Source: Methanoregulaceae archaeon (lineage in GTDB: Archaea; Halobacteriota; Methanomicrobia; Methanomicrobiales; Methanospirillaceae). Taken from it: a stretch of DNA of 38,510 nt. A program made the position numbers and the translations under genes. Below are positions 15,378 through 24,352 of the stretch, one piece after another; position 1 is the first letter of the stretch, and each line of letters begins with the position of its first letter. The DNA is taken from the NCBI GenBank assembly GCA_021371995.1, contig JAJFVA010000018.1:1-38510 (forward strand), given 5' to 3'. The notes under the pieces are model-generated. The model did no database searches. It worked only from the letters and a program-made list of their open reading frames with translations, and was not told the DNA's origin.

Positions 15378-16235
15378 ATGCAACGCAGTCCCAGGACTTT
15401 CCGGGTGGTTTCAGTCCTTTTCATACTAGCAATAGGCCTCATGGCAGTCTTCCTGATCCCGACAACAGTTTCAGGAGATTCACCCTCTGAAATTGCAGCG
15501 TCCTATATCCAAAAAGGAGATGACCTTACCCTCAAGAAACAATATCTTGAAGCCCTTGAAGCATATGAGGCTGCGGTCGCGAGCGATCCCTACAACAGTA
15601 TCGCGTGGAACAAACTCGGGATTGCGCACATGAACACCGGGAGATATCAGGATGCAGTGACTGCATTTGAAAAGGCTCTTACCATCGATCCATTCTACCC
15701 GGAGGCCTGGAACAACAAGGGGGATTCACTCTTAAAGCTGGGAGAGTACGATGATGCCATCAGTGCCTATGACCAGGCGCTTCTTTTGAATCCAAATGAT
15801 CTCTATGCATTGCTCAGAAAGGGCACCAGCCTTCAGGAATCAGGGTCTCCAGCTGAGGCCATGCTCATCTATCAGGAAGTCATCAGCCTGGCTGAGAAAG
15901 AAGTAAGAAAACACCCTGATTATGCCCGTTTCGATGCGAAATTATGGGCCAACAAAGCCGAAGCACTCTACCGGCTGGGGCGGTATCCAGAAGCAGTGGA
16001 GGCATATTCCGCTGCGCTCGCCATCAATCCCAAATATGACCGGGCTCTCCAGGGGAAAATTCATGCAGAGGAAGAGATACTGCGTGCCCGGGGTTCTCCC
16101 ACAACCACTATACCTGCAACGGAGGGCAACATAGTTGATATCGGACTGACAAATCTCCCCGTTTCATTCCCTGTACTGCTTGGAGCGCTCGTGGCTGCAG
16201 TATTCCTGCTCCGGATAAGACAACAAAAGAAGTAA
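15378..16235 (+). CDS. Membrane-anchored TPR-repeat protein
   Basis: A 285-residue exported protein. From ATG 15378 it has a basic start (MQRSPRTFR) and one hydrophobic segment (about 10-30, VVSVLFILAIGLMAVFLIP), then at least four tetratricopeptide repeats over about residues 38-225, with the classic AWNKLGIAHMNTGRY and EAWNNKGDSLLKLGEY patterns. A Thr-rich linker and a C-terminal membrane helix (VLLGALVAAVFLL) ending in RIRQQKK follow, so the repeats probably face outside and are tethered at the C-terminus. An in-frame GTG at 15309 would add 23 polar residues before the signal and is less likely. The radical SAM gene starts 19 nt after its stop. Confidence 0.85.
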   Translation: MQRSPRTFRVVSVLFILAIGLMAVFLIPTTVSGDSPSEIAASYIQKGDDLTLKKQYLEALEAYEAAVASDPYNSIAWNKLGIAHMNTGRYQDAVTAFEKALTIDPFYPEAWNNKGDSLLKLGEYDDAISAYDQALLLNPNDLYALLRKGTSLQESGSPAEAMLIYQEVISLAEKEVRKHPDYARFDAKLWANKAEALYRLGRYPEAVEAYSAALAINPKYDRALQGKIHAEEEILRARGSPTTTIPATEGNIVDIGLTNLPVSFPVLLGALVAAVFLLRIRQQKK

Positions 16236-16254
16236 ACGGATAGCAGATTCTTCC

Positions 16255-17373
16255 ATGTTCTTTCATGTTATCCTGACCGACGAGTGCAATCTCTCCTGCC
16301 GGTACTGCCGGGGAAATGTATCCGATGCGTTTCTCCCGGTCGATGACAATTGCATTCTTGATATGAATATCCCCCTTGAACTGGCGTATGATCTTTCCGA
16401 CCTCTATTCCTTTCTGTCGAATGACCCCTCACCCTGCATCACGTTTTACGGGGGTGAACCCCTCATCAGGGCAGATCTCGTGAGGGAGATCATGGATCAT
16501 GCACCGGTTTCCCGGTTTATGGTCCAGACCAATGGTCTCCTGCTTGATGCAGTAGGGCAGGAGTACCTCAATCGCATGGAAACGATTCTTGTATCGGTGG
16601 ACGGCCCGGAGGATCTTACCGATTATCATCGCGGAAAAGGGACGTTTCGTCGGGTAGTTACACAAATCAAAGCACTACGGAACAGAGGGTATGCGGGTGA
16701 AGTGATAGCACGGATGACAGTGACTCAAAAGACCGATATCCTGACATCAGTCCGCTACCTTGCTTTTAATGACGACTGCCCGTTTTCATCGGTCCACTGG
16801 CAGATTGATGCCGATTTTTCCGGGAATGCCCAAAACGAGGATTTTCGAAGGTGGCTGCATCACTCGTACAATCCCGGGATCAGGCAACTCATCGAGGATT
16901 GGGTCAGGATCATGAAAGAGGAAGGAAGGGTAGCCCGATGGTACCCTTTTCTCCAGACAACCGAGGATCTCCTGCAGGGGAGAAATTCCCGGCTCCGCTG
17001 CGGCTGCGGCTATGCTAACTACACCATCATGACTGATGGGAGTATTGGCCCCTGTCCTGTCATGATCGGCATGAGTGACTATTATGTAGGTCACATCAAA
17101 ACGGCAGATCCCCGTTCTCTGCCGGAGATTGGACTGGGCGGGTCCTGTAATGACTGCGAAATCTTCGGGTTCTGCGGTGGAAGATGCCTCTATGCAGATG
17201 CGACCAGACCATGGTCTCCGGAACAAAAGGAACTCATCTGCAGCGCGGTATATGCCCTTCGTGAAGGGCTGACAGGTGCACTCCCCCGTATCCGGGAGTG
17301 TATCGAATCAGGCAGGGTACGGCTGGATGATTTTTCACACACCCGCTATAACGGGTGCGAGATTATCCCCTGA
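16255..17373 (+). CDS. SPASM-domain radical SAM protein, putative peptide-modifying (AF1577/Mhun_1560-like)
   Basis: A 372-residue radical SAM enzyme with an extra iron-sulfur domain. The SAM cluster motif CNLSCRYC gives Cys11, Cys15 and Cys18 very close to the N-terminus, followed by TFYGGEPLIR. The C-terminal SPASM-type domain has cysteines at about 249, 251, 267, 298, 301, 307 and 311 (CGCGYANY, GPCPV, CNDCEIFGFCGGRC). This layout matches archaeal families described as putative peptide-modifying enzymes; which of them it belongs to I cannot settle. No small Cys-rich precursor gene is visible within about 1 kb. It follows the TPR gene by 19 nt, suggesting a common transcript. Confidence 0.86.
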   Translation: MFFHVILTDECNLSCRYCRGNVSDAFLPVDDNCILDMNIPLELAYDLSDLYSFLSNDPSPCITFYGGEPLIRADLVREIMDHAPVSRFMVQTNGLLLDAVGQEYLNRMETILVSVDGPEDLTDYHRGKGTFRRVVTQIKALRNRGYAGEVIARMTVTQKTDILTSVRYLAFNDDCPFSSVHWQIDADFSGNAQNEDFRRWLHHSYNPGIRQLIEDWVRIMKEEGRVARWYPFLQTTEDLLQGRNSRLRCGCGYANYTIMTDGSIGPCPVMIGMSDYYVGHIKTADPRSLPEIGLGGSCNDCEIFGFCGGRCLYADATRPWSPEQKELICSAVYALREGLTGALPRIRECIESGRVRLDDFSHTRYNGCEIIP

Positions 17374-17380
17374 ATCGTAG

Positions 17381-17866
17381 CTATTTATGGTAGGGGATTT
17401 TCCGGCTGATACAGTCAGCACGATAGATCTGCTCGATCAGGATGAGCCGGACCAGCTGGTGGGGAAATGTCATCCGGGAAAGCGAAAGCACAAGGTCGGC
17501 ATGTCTGGTCACAGCAGGGGCGAGGCCAAGGGATCCGCCGATGAGAAATGAGATGTTCCCCTGTCCTTCCAGTTCCCACTGGGACATCCGGGCTGAAAGC
17601 TCATCGCTTGAAAGCAGATCTCCCAGCGGATCGAGTGCCACGCCAATCGATCGTTTTGGTGCAGCGGCCATCATGCGTCTTCCTTCTCTCTCTTTTATCG
17701 TCTGCTTTTCAGTATCCGAGCACTTCTCCGGTATCCGTTCTTCAGGGAGATCAGTCATGGCGATTTTATGCCATGGGGAAAGGCGGGTTCGATAGATCTC
17801 GATTCCCTCCCTGATATAAGCCTCCCTGACCTTTCCTATTGCGATGATCTGGATCTGCATGGACAT
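17381..17866 (-). CDS. rlmH: 23S rRNA pseudouridine-1915 N3-methyltransferase RlmH
   Basis: A 161-residue SPOUT methyltransferase that in bacteria methylates pseudouridine 1915 of 23S rRNA. The trefoil-knot SAM site is visible in FLIGGSLGLAPAV, and the conserved end LSRMTFPHQLVRLILIEQIYRA...IPYHK is nearly that of bacterial RlmH. Such genes are scattered among archaea, and a bacterial origin is the usual explanation. ATG 17866 and ATG 17860 are both possible; the second gives MQIQIIAIGK, closer to the bacterial start. GGGATGAG lies just upstream. It is convergent with the radical SAM gene, 7 nt apart, and lies downstream of a DUF5518 gene across a structured 245-bp gap. Confidence 0.93.
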   Translation of the reverse strand: MSMQIQIIAIGKVREAYIREGIEIYRTRLSPWHKIAMTDLPEERIPEKCSDTEKQTIKEREGRRMMAAAPKRSIGVALDPLGDLLSSDELSARMSQWELEGQGNISFLIGGSLGLAPAVTRHADLVLSLSRMTFPHQLVRLILIEQIYRADCISRKIPYHK

Positions 17867-18111
17867 CTCATCCCGGTCAATGCCGGGAACTCCTGTCTCC
17901 TGAAGGCACTTTCACGGTGCACGGCCGGACTATTTGAACTCTCTCACTGATGGTTGATCTGGAGAGGCATGCGGATACGGGCCCATACCGTGCACGGGCC
18001 CACCCCCTCCCCTCTGCAGTCTGACAGACCTTGAAGAGAAACCTCAGGACTCCCCCCTTTTCTCCGGGGTTTCTCTCCTTATACCTGCGATCTCCCTTCC
18101 GTTCCACTGTA
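17867..18111 (-). other. Structured non-coding gap between DUF5518 gene and rlmH
   Basis: No gene is supported in these 245 bp. The strand shown is that of the flanking genes. Three inverted repeats are seen. The best is an 11-bp stem formed by 18035-18045 with 18066-18076 (one wobble pair). GTGCACGG at 17917-17924 pairs with CCGTGCAC at 17988-17995. GTCTGACAGAC lies at 18019-18029. The content is GC-rich and could be a leader, a terminator or a small RNA. I did not find the conserved blocks of SRP RNA or RNase P RNA. Confidence 0.4.
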
Positions 18112-18453
18112 TTACCTGAAAAGTGCTCCTGCGAGAGCCCCTCCTACCGCACCAATCAGACCGAAATAAAGGGTAGCGATGACAATGATGAACGATACCC
18201 CGAGTGCAGTGAAGAATCCCGGGATGCCAAAGAGCAGGCTCCCGCCAAGAACAAGTATCACAGAGACAACAATCGCCCCGAAGATCCCGGCAAGAAACCC
18301 GGCCAGGGCACCGCCACGGACACCCCCCCGTGAGATAAGACCTGAAATGAATCCTCCGATGACCGGACCGAGGACAGGCAGGCTGCCAAGGAGCACCATT
18401 ACGATAAATCCGACCAATACCCCCGGCCAGAACGAGCCTTTTCTCACTGCCAT
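18112..18453 (-). CDS. DUF5518 small membrane protein
   Basis: A 113-residue, Gly-rich integral membrane protein, common in archaea and of unknown function. Four hydrophobic helices are seen at about residues 8-25, 27-37 (short), 46-75 and 78-112, with a short basic loop (SRGGVRGGA) near residue 45. The ATG at 18451-18453 is preceded by a TATA-like ACTTTATC about 30 bp upstream on the minus strand. No partner is obvious. The family call rests on the Gly/Ala-rich GGFISGLISRGG pattern. Confidence 0.7.
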   Translation of the reverse strand: MAVRKGSFWPGVLVGFIVMVLLGSLPVLGPVIGGFISGLISRGGVRGGALAGFLAGIFGAIVVSVILVLGGSLLFGIPGFFTALGVSFIIVIATLYFGLIGAVGGALAGALFR

Positions 18454-18590
18454 ACGGGAATCTGTTACCTGCTCCGCGGATAAAGTTACGGGTTTAATGC
18501 CTGTTGTTTCGAATCATGCCGGAAAGAAATTTCAAAATGTCCTGTGAATGAGATAACAATTTATTTTTAGAAATATTCCAAATCATTCAT

Positions 18591-19076
18591 ATGGCACTCC
18601 GGTCAGTCACCCTCCCTGGAATAGGGACGAAATATGAACTGGAAACCGAAAAAAAGGATACCATCGCGGTTTTCTTCCTCAAAAACGGAAACATCCAGAT
18701 GTACACCCTTCAGCATGAGAGCCCGACCCCAAGCGTTGCCGAACTCTCTCCTCAGGAAGCAAGAAGACTTGGCGCAATCCTAACCGGAGCCATCATGGAA
18801 GCTGATCGCGAGAGCGTGGAGATTGCCTTTTCGGCACTTTCCGATCTGAGGCTCAGCCTCCATACTTATATTATCGGAAGGGATATGGCCGGAAAGAGTC
18901 TCTCTGACCTTCAGATCCGGGCAAAAACAGGAGTGACCATTATCGCGGTTTCAAGGGGAGAGAATAATATCGTGAATCCCCCTGCGGATTTTGAATTCAA
19001 AGAGGGTGATGCTGTCGTTGCGATTGGTGAGACGGACCAGCTGAAACAGTTTGAGCGTGAAATCATGGTGAAGTGA
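18591..19076 (+). CDS. RCK_C/TrkA-C-domain regulatory subunit of cation/H+ antiporter (KhtT-like)
   Basis: A 161-residue cytosolic subunit. The C-terminal 75 residues form an RCK_C (TrkA-C) domain: DMAGKSLSDLQIRAKTGVTI, then FEFKEGDAVVAIGETDQL. In Bacillus KhtT such a domain controls the antiporter KhtU in response to nucleotides. The N-terminal 85 residues (VTLPGIGTKYELET...) match the KhtT-like amino-terminal domain. A TATA-like AATTTATTTTTAG (about 18559-18571) lies upstream. The antiporter start overlaps its stop by one base, which fits a two-subunit system. Cation specificity is not proven from sequence. Confidence 0.88.
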   Translation: MALRSVTLPGIGTKYELETEKKDTIAVFFLKNGNIQMYTLQHESPTPSVAELSPQEARRLGAILTGAIMEADRESVEIAFSALSDLRLSLHTYIIGRDMAGKSLSDLQIRAKTGVTIIAVSRGENNIVNPPADFEFKEGDAVVAIGETDQLKQFEREIMVK

Positions 19077-20224
19077 TGCAGGGAATTGTCCTCGCTCTCT
19101 TCGTCTGCATGCTCCTGGCGCTGGTCACGAAACGCTTCTCCCTGCCGACCATCCCCTTCTATATCCTGGCCGGGCTGGTTCTTGGCAAGAGCGGGCTCGA
19201 TCTTGTGGGTGCTGACCAGGTCTCGGCATTCCTCACCCACCTGGGCCTCATCTTTCTCCTGTTCTTCATGGGACTTGAGATAAAACCTGACCGCATATGG
19301 CATAACCAGTCAGCCATCGTTTCAAGTGGTCTGATCGATCTCAATATTAATGCCCTTATCGGGTTTCTTGCTGCATATGCGCTCGGATTCCCCCTCTTTG
19401 ATGCGCTCATCATTGCTGCAGCCTTCTTCATCAGCAGCACGGCAATGGCAGTAACCTCTCTCGTAGAGAACCGGAAACTCCTCATGAAGGAATCCGAAAC
19501 GATTGTATGGCTGATGGTCTTTGAGGATATCGTGGTCATCCTCATCCTCGCTCTCATCACCCCGCAAACCAATAGTCCGGGGATTATGCTTGCAAAGACC
19601 GTTGCTATCCTCCTTTTCCTGTATGCACTGATCCGGTTCGGAAAAGAGCAGATCATCTGGGTGCTCAGACGCGATGATGAACTTCCGGTCCTCCTCACGT
19701 TCTCGGCTGTGCTCGGAATTTCTGCCCTCTCTGTTTATATCGGCATTCCTGAGTCTTTCATGGTAATCGCATTCGGGACGCTGCTTGGGACAATCGATCC
19801 CGTATCGTTTGAAGTCCAGTCCCGGCCTTTCAAGGATGTCTTTTTAGTGGTCTTCTTTGTCTTCTTCGGGATTACCGTGAACCTTTTTTCTGCAGGAATC
19901 TCATTTACCGTGCTCATTGCAGTCAGCCTCGTGGCGATTCTCTCCAAATACCTTTCCGGTATTGCTATAGGGAAATACATCCACAAGAGCTCCCGTTCCG
20001 GAATCGAGATATGGGCAAACACGATCGGGAGAGGTGAGTTCTCTATCGTCATCGCGGCCCTGTATGCTTCGGATGCGGTCTCCGGGACAATCGCCTGCAT
20101 GGTGATCGGTACCTCGATCATCGGGGCATTTGTGGCAAAATACAGTGAAAAAATCGGGGAAATCCTTCTTCGTCCCAAAAACCCGGATCATTTAGTCCGG
20201 CTGGTGAAGGATCAACCGGAGTGA
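19076..20224 (+). CDS. Monovalent cation/proton antiporter membrane subunit (KhtU-like, CPA2 family)
   Basis: A 382-residue membrane protein with about 11-12 hydrophobic helices from end to end. The CPA2 patterns are visible: FYILAGLVLGKSGL, LIFLLFFMGLEIKPDRI, a helix with SSTAMAV, and VWLMVFEDIVVILILAL with the acidic residue pair used in ion transport. The family swaps K+ or Na+ for H+. The ATG at 19076 overlaps the regulatory subunit stop; a GTG one codon earlier is possible. The C-terminus lacks the TrkA domains often fused in KefB/C proteins, and the separate upstream gene supplies the regulator. It is convergent with sepS, 9 nt apart. Confidence 0.9.
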   Translation: MQGIVLALFVCMLLALVTKRFSLPTIPFYILAGLVLGKSGLDLVGADQVSAFLTHLGLIFLLFFMGLEIKPDRIWHNQSAIVSSGLIDLNINALIGFLAAYALGFPLFDALIIAAAFFISSTAMAVTSLVENRKLLMKESETIVWLMVFEDIVVILILALITPQTNSPGIMLAKTVAILLFLYALIRFGKEQIIWVLRRDDELPVLLTFSAVLGISALSVYIGIPESFMVIAFGTLLGTIDPVSFEVQSRPFKDVFLVVFFVFFGITVNLFSAGISFTVLIAVSLVAILSKYLSGIAIGKYIHKSSRSGIEIWANTIGRGEFSIVIAALYASDAVSGTIACMVIGTSIIGAFVAKYSEKIGEILLRPKNPDHLVRLVKDQPE

Positions 20225-20233
20225 CGACCGGAA

Positions 20234-21817
20234 TCAGCTGTCCAGTTCAGAGCGCACAGTAAGAAAGACCGGTCCCCGCAGGTCCACCTTCTTTTTGTGG
20301 TCCGTGATGAACCGCATTGCATGCTCTTCAATCCTGACGTTGATATCGCTCGGAAGTTTTGCCATCTTCACCTGGACGATGGCGGGTTGCCCGCATCGGG
20401 TCGCCTGCTCAATCCGTGCCGAGGCCAGGGCTGCAACCGCTGAAAGGTAGGAAATTCCACAATCCACCCCGGATTCCCGGACCTCCTTCCATTTATCGGT
20501 GTCAGGAACCCCGAGTACCGACCCGGCGTGGACATAGATCCTGTTCTGGCAGGCCGGGCCAAGCAGTTTGGTACCGCTCTCGGGCTCTTCCACATAGACC
20601 CGGACTCGTCTGCCTTCAATCTCGCTTTCAGATGCAAGGAACGAGCAGGGACCAGGTTCTGATCCATGAACTTCCGCTGCAGATACGATCGCCCGTGCGA
20701 GATGCTTTCCGGCAGGACCCGCCGGCTCTTCCTTCAGGGTTACTGCCTGTGCAATTTCAAAATCGGTCAGATCAGGCGGGAAGAACTGGGGAAATGTGAG
20801 TTTCCTGATGTCATCTGAATGGTAGGCAATCATCGCGAGCCGCTCAACACCGAGACCAAGATTCATCACAGGGATACCTATCCCGTACTCCCCAAGCGCC
20901 GAAGGGGAATAAAGGCCGAATGTCGCAACTTCCACCCAGTCATGAACAGGGTGGCGGGCATACACCTCGGTCTGGGAGCCGGGCATATAATATTTTGATC
21001 GTTTTTCATCAGGCCGGAACCGGAAGTCGGTATAACCAAACGCCGAGAGGAGAGCCCTGCTCACCGCTTTGCCCTCCTCGTTTGTCACATCCTCACCTGC
21101 AATCACGCATGAAGCAGAATGATAGCTCATCAGCCGGGTCGGCCCCTCTTCCTGCTCCCGGCGAAAACACCTGTCTACCGAGAACAGCCGGAGGGGGAGG
21201 GGGCGCCTCTCCCAGATCTGGGAGAGTGTCAGGAACCACCCGCTCGTCATGTGGCTCCGGAGTGTGTTCCTGGAAGATCGCGGCGCAAGCGAACGGAATG
21301 CAGAGAACACCTTCTCGTAGATCTCAACGGTAGCACCGTCATCGATTCCGAGCGCTTCGGACGTGGCATGAATGAGATCGTCACCATCGATCGCCGATTT
21401 TTTATATGACTGGAGGAGCTCCCGCAGGCGTTCCTCTTCAGTGGCACTCACCGCCTTTCCTGTTATCGAGGCAATCCCCTCGATTTCAGCCTTTCCAATA
21501 CCCTGGTTCGGCCGCTCGAGTCCTCCCAGGTAAAATACGCGGTCGAGTACCGCACTGGCTTCAGGGCCGAACTGGCGGTATACCTCCTGCTCTTCAACAA
21601 TGATGGGGTTGCAGATCTCTTCAAATCCAAGAGAGAGGTAGGTCTCCCTCAGCCGGTTTACCATCTCAAAGACAGGATGGGCAGCGGCTTTCCGGTACTG
21701 CAGGCGCGGGTACTCCTGCTCATTTGCAGGAGGAGTGAGCACTTCAGGGCCTTTATACCAGGCCCGTTCAAAATTATCCCGGGCTGATTTCCGGTACTCT
21801 TCAGGATTGAATCTCAT
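20234..21817 (-). CDS. sepS: O-phosphoseryl-tRNA(Cys) synthetase SepRS
   Basis: A 527-residue class II aminoacyl-tRNA synthetase that charges tRNA-Cys with phosphoserine; SepCysS then converts it to Cys-tRNA. The N-terminus [17 protein letters not shown] and [12 protein letters not shown] are family marks; motif 2 is [13 protein letters not shown], motif 3 is GLGVERLAM. The C-terminal domain that reads the anticodon loop is present (about residues 380-527) and the length is normal. No CysRS or SepCysS gene is in the window. The ATG overlaps the tyw1 stop in ATGA, so it is the last gene of the aRF1-argS-tyw1-sepS unit. Confidence 0.96.
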   Translation of the reverse strand: MRFNPEEYRKSARDNFERAWYKGPEVLTPPANEQEYPRLQYRKAAAHPVFEMVNRLRETYLSLGFEEICNPIIVEEQEVYRQFGPEASAVLDRVFYLGGLERPNQGIGKAEIEGIASITGKAVSATEEERLRELLQSYKKSAIDGDDLIHATSEALGIDDGATVEIYEKVFSAFRSLAPRSSRNTLRSHMTSGWFLTLSQIWERRPLPLRLFSVDRCFRREQEEGPTRLMSYHSASCVIAGEDVTNEEGKAVSRALLSAFGYTDFRFRPDEKRSKYYMPGSQTEVYARHPVHDWVEVATFGLYSPSALGEYGIGIPVMNLGLGVERLAMIAYHSDDIRKLTFPQFFPPDLTDFEIAQAVTLKEEPAGPAGKHLARAIVSAAEVHGSEPGPCSFLASESEIEGRRVRVYVEEPESGTKLLGPACQNRIYVHAGSVLGVPDTDKWKEVRESGVDCGISYLSAVAALASARIEQATRCGQPAIVQVKMAKLPSDINVRIEEHAMRFITDHKKKVDLRGPVFLTVRSELDS

Positions 21818-22707
21818 TCCACCTTCTCCAGCAGGACTACCCTGCTCGCCTTGTTCTCATTGGTAATCCGGTAGTCACAGTGCTCTGAAACCCGTCCCGC
21901 AAACTCCCGTATGTATGCATGCTCTGGCATATGCTCCCTGCTCAGTCGTTTTCTACTGTATCCAAGATACATATATCCCTTTATCTCGATATACGAAGCC
22001 CCGGAGTCTTGGATCAGGGCAGCATAGTGGTCAGGGCCGTGATCATTAAGACCGCGGACTAACGTCACTCTGACAGCTGACCTCCTTGTACCGAGAAGGG
22101 AAAGGCTGTCGCGAATCCGGTCCCAGTAATCCTCAACAGGCCTGCATATCCTGAGATAGGTCTCCTTGTCAGGTGCAGGCAGAGAGACATAGGTCTGGAA
22201 TGGTGCACAACGGGAGAGGATATCCGGATTTGTTCCGTTGCTTACAAGAAAGGTAGTAAAACCCCGTGCCTTCAGGAGATCGACCAGTCCGGGAAGGTGA
22301 GAATACAGGGTTGGTTCCCCTGACAGTGAGATCGCCACATGGGCGGGCATGAGTGCTTCGAGAAACCGCTCACGGGTCACATACGGGGAGACCTTGTATC
22401 CGGATAGAGCTCTTTTCTGGAGATCATGTAAACCAGCAAGGATTTCTTCAGGGGTGCATTCTCTCTCCCCCGGATATTCATGCTCAAACGATCGCCAGCA
22501 GAAGAGGCACCGGTGATTGCACCTTAATGTAGGGGTCATCTGGACGCACCGGTGGCTCTCTATCCCGTAAAACTGGTGCTTGTAGCATTGCTCCCCTCCC
22601 TTGAGGGCCTTTTTACACCAGAGGCAGGGCTTGACCGCAGCCGAAGAATCGGGGGAGAAGAACTGGTATCCCTGGCCCCGGAGTGCCTTACATGGTGACA
22701 AGGGCAT
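21814..22707 (-). CDS. tyw1: 4-demethylwyosine synthase Tyw1 (tRNA-Phe)
   Basis: A 297-residue radical SAM enzyme that joins pyruvate carbons to m1G37 of tRNA-Phe to build the tricyclic wyosine core. The SAM cluster cysteines are Cys63, Cys67 and Cys70 in [10 protein letters not shown] second iron-sulfur cluster is supported by Cys28, Cys41 and Cys54, with the 13-13 spacing seen in M. jannaschii Tyw1 (Cys26, 39, 52). The ATG at 22707 is the natural start; it overlaps the argS end by 20 nt. Upstream in-frame codons would lie deeper in argS. The stop overlaps the sepS ATG. Other wyosine genes are not nearby. Confidence 0.94.
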   Translation of the reverse strand: MPLSPCKALRGQGYQFFSPDSSAAVKPCLWCKKALKGGEQCYKHQFYGIESHRCVQMTPTLRCNHRCLFCWRSFEHEYPGERECTPEEILAGLHDLQKRALSGYKVSPYVTRERFLEALMPAHVAISLSGEPTLYSHLPGLVDLLKARGFTTFLVSNGTNPDILSRCAPFQTYVSLPAPDKETYLRICRPVEDYWDRIRDSLSLLGTRRSAVRVTLVRGLNDHGPDHYAALIQDSGASYIEIKGYMYLGYSRKRLSREHMPEHAYIREFAGRVSEHCDYRITNENKASRVVLLEKVE

Positions 22708-24352
22708 CGATACCAAGAGTCCCGAGCGTCTCTGCAAGCGTGTTCTTCGTTGCCTGCACAAGAGTGAGACGGCTCTGCCGGGTCATTCCCGTGCTTTTCA
22801 GCACCGGTTCAAACTGGTAGAAGACATTGAACAGGTCTGCAAGTTCCCTGGCGTACGTGGCGATAAGATGTGGTTTTAAGTCGCGGACAGCATTCTGGAT
22901 AACATACGGGAATTTTGCGATATGCTTGGCAAGGGCGATCTCGCTCTCCATGGCAAACTCATATGCCGGTTCGAACGGACCCGCTTTTCCAAGGATACTG
23001 CAGGCCCGGGCATGGGCATACTGGATGTACGGGCCGCTCTGCCGCTCGAAATCGAGCGCCTCCTTCCAGTCAAAAACGGTGCTCTTCTCAGGAGAGATCT
23101 TCACGATATCATAACGGATTGCAGCAATGGCGACGGAACGGGCAATTGCCAGTTTTGTCTCTTCATCAAGGTCATCCCGCCGCGAATCGACCTCTTCATA
23201 AGCTCCCCTGGTCACCTCGTCAATGAGCTCGTCGGCAGACACGAACTTTCCTGCCCGGGTGCTCATGGATCCTTCCGGCAGGGAAACAAACTCAAAGTGC
23301 ACGATCTCGGGGACTTTCTCTCCAATAAGCCTGAGTGTTGCGATGAGCTGGGAGCCTATCAGTTTATGGTCAGCGCCGAGGACATCGATCATCCGGTCAA
23401 AGTTCCTTCCCTTCCAGATATGATAGGCAAGGTCGCGGGCTGCATAGACCGATGTCCCATCGCTCCTGCGAAGAACGTACTCCTTTTCGAAACCTTCCTT
23501 CGAGAGATCAAGCCATAGTTTCCCATCCTCATGGCATTCATCCATTCTCCGGATCCTGGCAAGGAGACGCTCCGTGTCACCGTTCCGGATAAAGTCGCTT
23601 TCCCATACGAAGCGATCGTGACGGGCATACAGACGGCTGAGGGTAACCCTGAACCCTTCGAGACATTCACTGACAGCATTCCTGAAGAGTGCAGTCGTGG
23701 CCGCATCACCTTTTTCCACCTGCTGCATCAGCAGATCGACACCGGCTACGATGCCGGGATCTTTTTCCAGCTCCCGGTTTGCCGCGATATATACCCGTGC
23801 GACATGGTGGTCGCCCTTCTCCCCTTCCTTCCGGGAACTGTCAAGATGCGAAAATCCCCAGGCGACAATGGCGATCTGGCGGCCCATATCGTTCACGTAA
23901 TACTGGACCTCCACCTGGTGCCCGGCTTTCCGAAACAGCCTTACAAGGGTATCCCCGATGACAGTATTCCTGATATGGCCGACATGGAGGGGACCGTTCG
24001 GGTTCGCGCTGGTGTGTTCAAGCACGACCCGGCCGGTTTTCAGGGGAAGGGTGCCATACCCGGGTTGCAGCGCTGCTTCAAGTGATGACCGGAGAAAACC
24101 GGAACCGGTATGGAAGTTGATATACGGCCCTTTTGTCTCGATCCTGATCCCCTTGAGGGATGGGTCTTTTGCAAGCGCTGCGGCAATTTCCTCTGCAATC
24201 TGCATGGGAGCGCGGCGCAGCTCCTTTGCGCGTTCAAATGCGATGGCGGTGGCAAAATCGGCATGGGTTCCGCCATCGGTCAGGGGCGGGTTCTGCACCC
24301 CGGTAGCTGCAAAAAGAGCCCGCTTAATCGTCTCAAAGATCTCAAGATACAT
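22688..24352 (-). CDS. argS: Arginyl-tRNA synthetase
   Basis: A 554-residue class I synthetase. An N-terminal additional domain of about 100 residues is followed by ANPNGPLHVGHIRN, with HVGH at residues 123-126. The second signature is the variant SMSTRAGKFV in place of KMSKS, as in many ArgRS. The DALR anticodon-binding domain fills the C-terminus (SGPYIQYAHARACSI onward). The ATG directly follows the aRF1 TAA without a gap, and the gene end overlaps tyw1. Length is normal for the archaeal form. Confidence 0.95.
   Translation of the reverse strand: MYLEIFETIKRALFAATGVQNPPLTDGGTHADFATAIAFERAKELRRAPMQIAEEIAAALAKDPSLKGIRIETKGPYINFHTGSGFLRSSLEAALQPGYGTLPLKTGRVVLEHTSANPNGPLHVGHIRNTVIGDTLVRLFRKAGHQVEVQYYVNDMGRQIAIVAWGFSHLDSSRKEGEKGDHHVARVYIAANRELEKDPGIVAGVDLLMQQVEKGDAATTALFRNAVSECLEGFRVTLSRLYARHDRFVWESDFIRNGDTERLLARIRRMDECHEDGKLWLDLSKEGFEKEYVLRRSDGTSVYAARDLAYHIWKGRNFDRMIDVLGADHKLIGSQLIATLRLIGEKVPEIVHFEFVSLPEGSMSTRAGKFVSADELIDEVTRGAYEEVDSRRDDLDEETKLAIARSVAIAAIRYDIVKISPEKSTVFDWKEALDFERQSGPYIQYAHARACSILGKAGPFEPAYEFAMESEIALAKHIAKFPYVIQNAVRDLKPHLIATYARELADLFNVFYQFEPVLKSTGMTRQSRLTLVQATKNTLAETLGTLGIDALVTM

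Noticed and set aside
17867-18111. SRP RNA or RNase P RNA in the structured gap
   Set aside because: The region is too short and lacks the conserved blocks of either RNA on both strands, so only an unnamed structured stretch can be claimed.
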